64,000 nucleotides of DNA from JAGVPT01 sp964439265. Lineage in GTDB: Bacteria; Bacteroidota; Ignavibacteria; UBA10030; UBA8401. Positions within the stretch are counted from its first letter, which is position 1; each line of letters begins with the position of its first letter. Positions 62,190 to 64,000 of this stretch are shown piece by piece. Both the position numbers and the translations under genes were made by a program. The notes under the pieces are model-generated. The model was not told where the DNA came from and ran no database searches. It saw nothing but the letters and a program-made list of their open reading frames with translations. The stretch covers positions 62,001-126,000 of the forward strand of contig CAYTOA010000002.1 of assembly GCA_964439265.1 (NCBI GenBank), written 5' to 3'.

Positions 62190-63706
62190 ATGAAGCAATC
62201 AATTCGCATAGCAAGCGGGCAAGGTTTTTGGGGTGATCTGCCGACCGCGCCTGTCGCGCAGGTGAGAAACGGGCCTGTCGATTACATGATGATGGACTAC
62301 CTGGCAGAAGTCACGATGTCCATCCTGCAGAAGCAGAAGATGAGAGAGCCAAAGCTCGGTTATGCAAAAGATATCGTGCCGCTGTTTGAGGAGATTCTTC
62401 CCGACGTTGTAAACAAGAACATTCGCGTGANNNNNNNNNNNNNNNNNNNNNNNNNNNNNNNNNNNNNNNNNNNNNNNNNNNNNNNNNNNNNNNNNNNNNN
62501 NNNNNNNNNNNNNNNNNNNNNNNNNNNNNNGTGCCGCTGTTTGAGGAGATTCTTCCCGACGTTGTAAACAAGAACATTCGCGTGATCACAAACGGCGGAG
62601 GAGTGAACCCGATCGCGTGCCGCGATGCGATCTTCGCCGTAGCTGAAAAACTGAAGATCAGGGGACTCAAAGTAGGCGTTGTTCTCGGCGACGATATTCT
62701 TGGAGAGATTGACAGGCTTGGAGCTCAGGGGATCGAGCTCGACAATATGGAGAACGGGGAGAGTCTTCAGTCCATACGGCCGAACGTGATAAGTGCGAAC
62801 GTCTACTTTGGAGCGTTCCCGATTGTTGAAGCACTTCAACAAGGCGCCCAGATTGTCATCACTGGAAGGACGACAGATACCGGATTGACGCTTGCCCCGA
62901 TGATCTACGAATTCGGCTGGAATGCTTCGGATTGGAATAAGCTGGCCGCAGGAACTGTTACAGGACACATTCTGGAATGCGGCGGCCAGGCGAGCGGAGG
63001 AAATTTTTCCGGGGATTGGAGATCTGTTCCGGACCTGGCGCACATCGGATTTCCCATTGCCGAAGCTCATCCGGATGGAACGGTCGTCATCACCAAGCAC
63101 GACAGAACCGGCGGCCTCGTTTCAAGCGCAACGGTGAAGGAGCAGCTTGTGTACGAGATCGGAGATCCAAAGAATTACATTACTCCCGATTGCATTGCGG
63201 ACTTCACGACGATTCAGCTAAAAGATGCCGCGGCTAATCGGGTCGAAGTGAGCGGCGTGAAAGGGAAGCCCGCTACAAATTTCTATAAAGTTTCGATGTC
63301 CTATTTTGACGGGTATACGGCTTTTGGAACACTGACGTATGCCTGGCCCGACGCACTCGAGAAGGCATCAAAAGCCGACGAAATTCTTCGCATCCGGCTT
63401 TCAGATCTGCATCTGAATTTCGATGAGATCCGCACCGAGTTTCTTGGCTATGATTCCTGTTTCGGTCCGCTTGCAGAGAACGCGCAGACGATGAATGAAG
63501 TTGTTCTGAGAATGGGTGTGCGGAGCCGGGATAAGGAAGCAGTCAACCGGTTTTCGAAAGAACTTGCGCCGCTGATCCTCACCGGCCCCCCCGCCGTGAC
63601 AGGCTTTGCAGGAGGCCGGCCAAAGCCGAGCGAAGTGATAGCGTACTGGCCTGCACTGATCCCGAAGTCGGCGGTAACTCCTACAGTGATCGTGGAAGAG
63701 CATTGA
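62190..63706 (+). CDS. AtuA-type (DUF1446) acyl/terpenoid utilisation protein, split by an assembly gap
   Basis: Before the gap: MKQSIRIASGQGFWGD and GPVDYMMMDYLAEVTMSIL. After it: VITNGGGVNPIACRDAI, VVLGDDILGEID, NVYFGAFPIVEALQ, ITGRTTDTGLTLAPM, GHILECGGQASGGNFSGDW and GFPIAEAHPDG. These are signatures of the AtuA/DUF1446 family, linked in Pseudomonas to acyclic terpene breakdown; the enzymatic step is not established. The 100 N are flanked by identical 55-bp copies. Removing one copy plus the N (155 bases) joins the two parts in one frame of about 453 residues, the usual family size. As deposited, the reading frame changes across the gap. The start is ATG 62190. The stop overlaps the next gene. 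Confidence 0.88.
62431..62530. other. Assembly gap (100 N) flanked by a 55-bp duplicate
   Basis: 62376-62430 and 62531-62585 are identical from GTGCCGCTG to CGCGTGA. This is the mark of two contigs that overlap by one k-mer but were joined with a placeholder gap. No sequence is likely to be missing. Confidence 0.93.
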
Positions 63707-64000
63707 ATATTCAGCTTATTCAAATTGCGCACGCGCGGTCGGGCGACAAGGGGGATACGGGAAATGTCGGAGTGATCGCCCGGAAGCCGGAGTACTATCC
63801 GCTGCTCGTGAAATATTTGACGCCAGAAAGGGTGAAGCAGCACTTTGCCGGAATTTGCATCGGAAGAGTCGAACGCTTCGAACTGCCGAATTTGGGAGCC
63901 CTGAATTTCCTTCTGCACGAAACGCTCGGGGGCGGCGGAACACTTTCACTTAAAAACGATGCTCAGGGCAAAGCTTTGAGCAGCGTGATGTTAAGGATGA
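63703..64000 (+). CDS. AtuA-associated small protein (C-terminal domain as separate gene), 3' partial
   Basis: Reads from a TTG at 63703, which overlaps the TGA of the AtuA-type gene (TTGA), to the window edge. At least 99 codons are open. Characteristic segments are IAHARSGDKGDTGNVGVIAR, LTPERVKQHFAG, VERFELPNLGALNFLL and GGGGTLSLKNDAQGKALSSV. These match the small domain that forms the C-terminus of longer AtuA proteins. Here it is a separate, translationally coupled cistron. No other in-frame start is closer to the conserved N-terminus. Confidence 0.8.
   Translation, partial: MNIQLIQIAHARSGDKGDTGNVGVIARKPEYYPLLVKYLTPERVKQHFAGICIGRVERFELPNLGALNFLLHETLGGGGTLSLKNDAQGKALSSVMLRM

Overview
The window reads as a metagenome-assembled scaffold from the Bacteroidota/Chlorobiota (FCB) side of the tree, most likely Ignavibacteria or a sister lineage. 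The evidence is C-terminal Por-secretion (T9SS type A) sorting domains with the YPNPFNPST signature, a PorV/PorQ-family protein, a carboxypeptidase-regulatory-domain TonB receptor and a heptad-repeat intergenic region. GC looks close to 50%, higher than described Ignavibacterium genomes, so I do not name a genus. One run of 100 N is present, and it is flanked by an exact 55-bp duplication that marks an assembly join.

Layout. 1-3644 (minus): a tightly overlapping signalling operon of a small regulator-like protein, an HDOD protein, a GAF hybrid histidine kinase with HPt, and a response regulator cut by the window edge. 4112-4423: two abutting palindromic repeats. 4468-5570 (minus): a lipoprotein gene broken by one in-frame stop, and a small membrane protein. 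5802-14252 (minus): a nine-PAS hybrid kinase and a Reg_prop beta-propeller sensor that ends in a Cys-rich tail instead of a kinase. 15545: tRNA-Arg(CCT).

15719-33336 (plus) is the most coherent system. A membrane-anchored sugar-type solute-binding protein, an atypical histidine kinase and a sigma54-dependent response regulator form an operon with no transporter permease. Downstream are a sigma54-like site, a terminator-like leader hairpin, a TonB receptor, a secreted FN3 protein, two lipoproteins, a PorV-like protein, a duplicated CBM9-like T9SS protein and an SSS symporter. I infer a three-component system that senses an oligosaccharide and controls its uptake.

33674-41036 holds an SGNH/TPR protein, a cluster of three repeats joined at CTAG, a divergent SSS-like transporter, an acetate-permease family protein (minus) and an M61 peptidase (minus). 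41240-49310 (minus) encodes two very large secreted proteins, one with three cohesin-like domains and one with a seven-module beta-helix plus dockerin and cohesin; both end in T9SS domains. 50624-64000 is mainly housekeeping: proS, an aldehyde dehydrogenase, dnaE, trxA, an aldo-keto reductase, a GNAT acetyltransferase, aspS and an AtuA-type gene pair.

All domain calls are by eye from motifs; no database search was run. Residue positions are approximate unless tied to a named residue.
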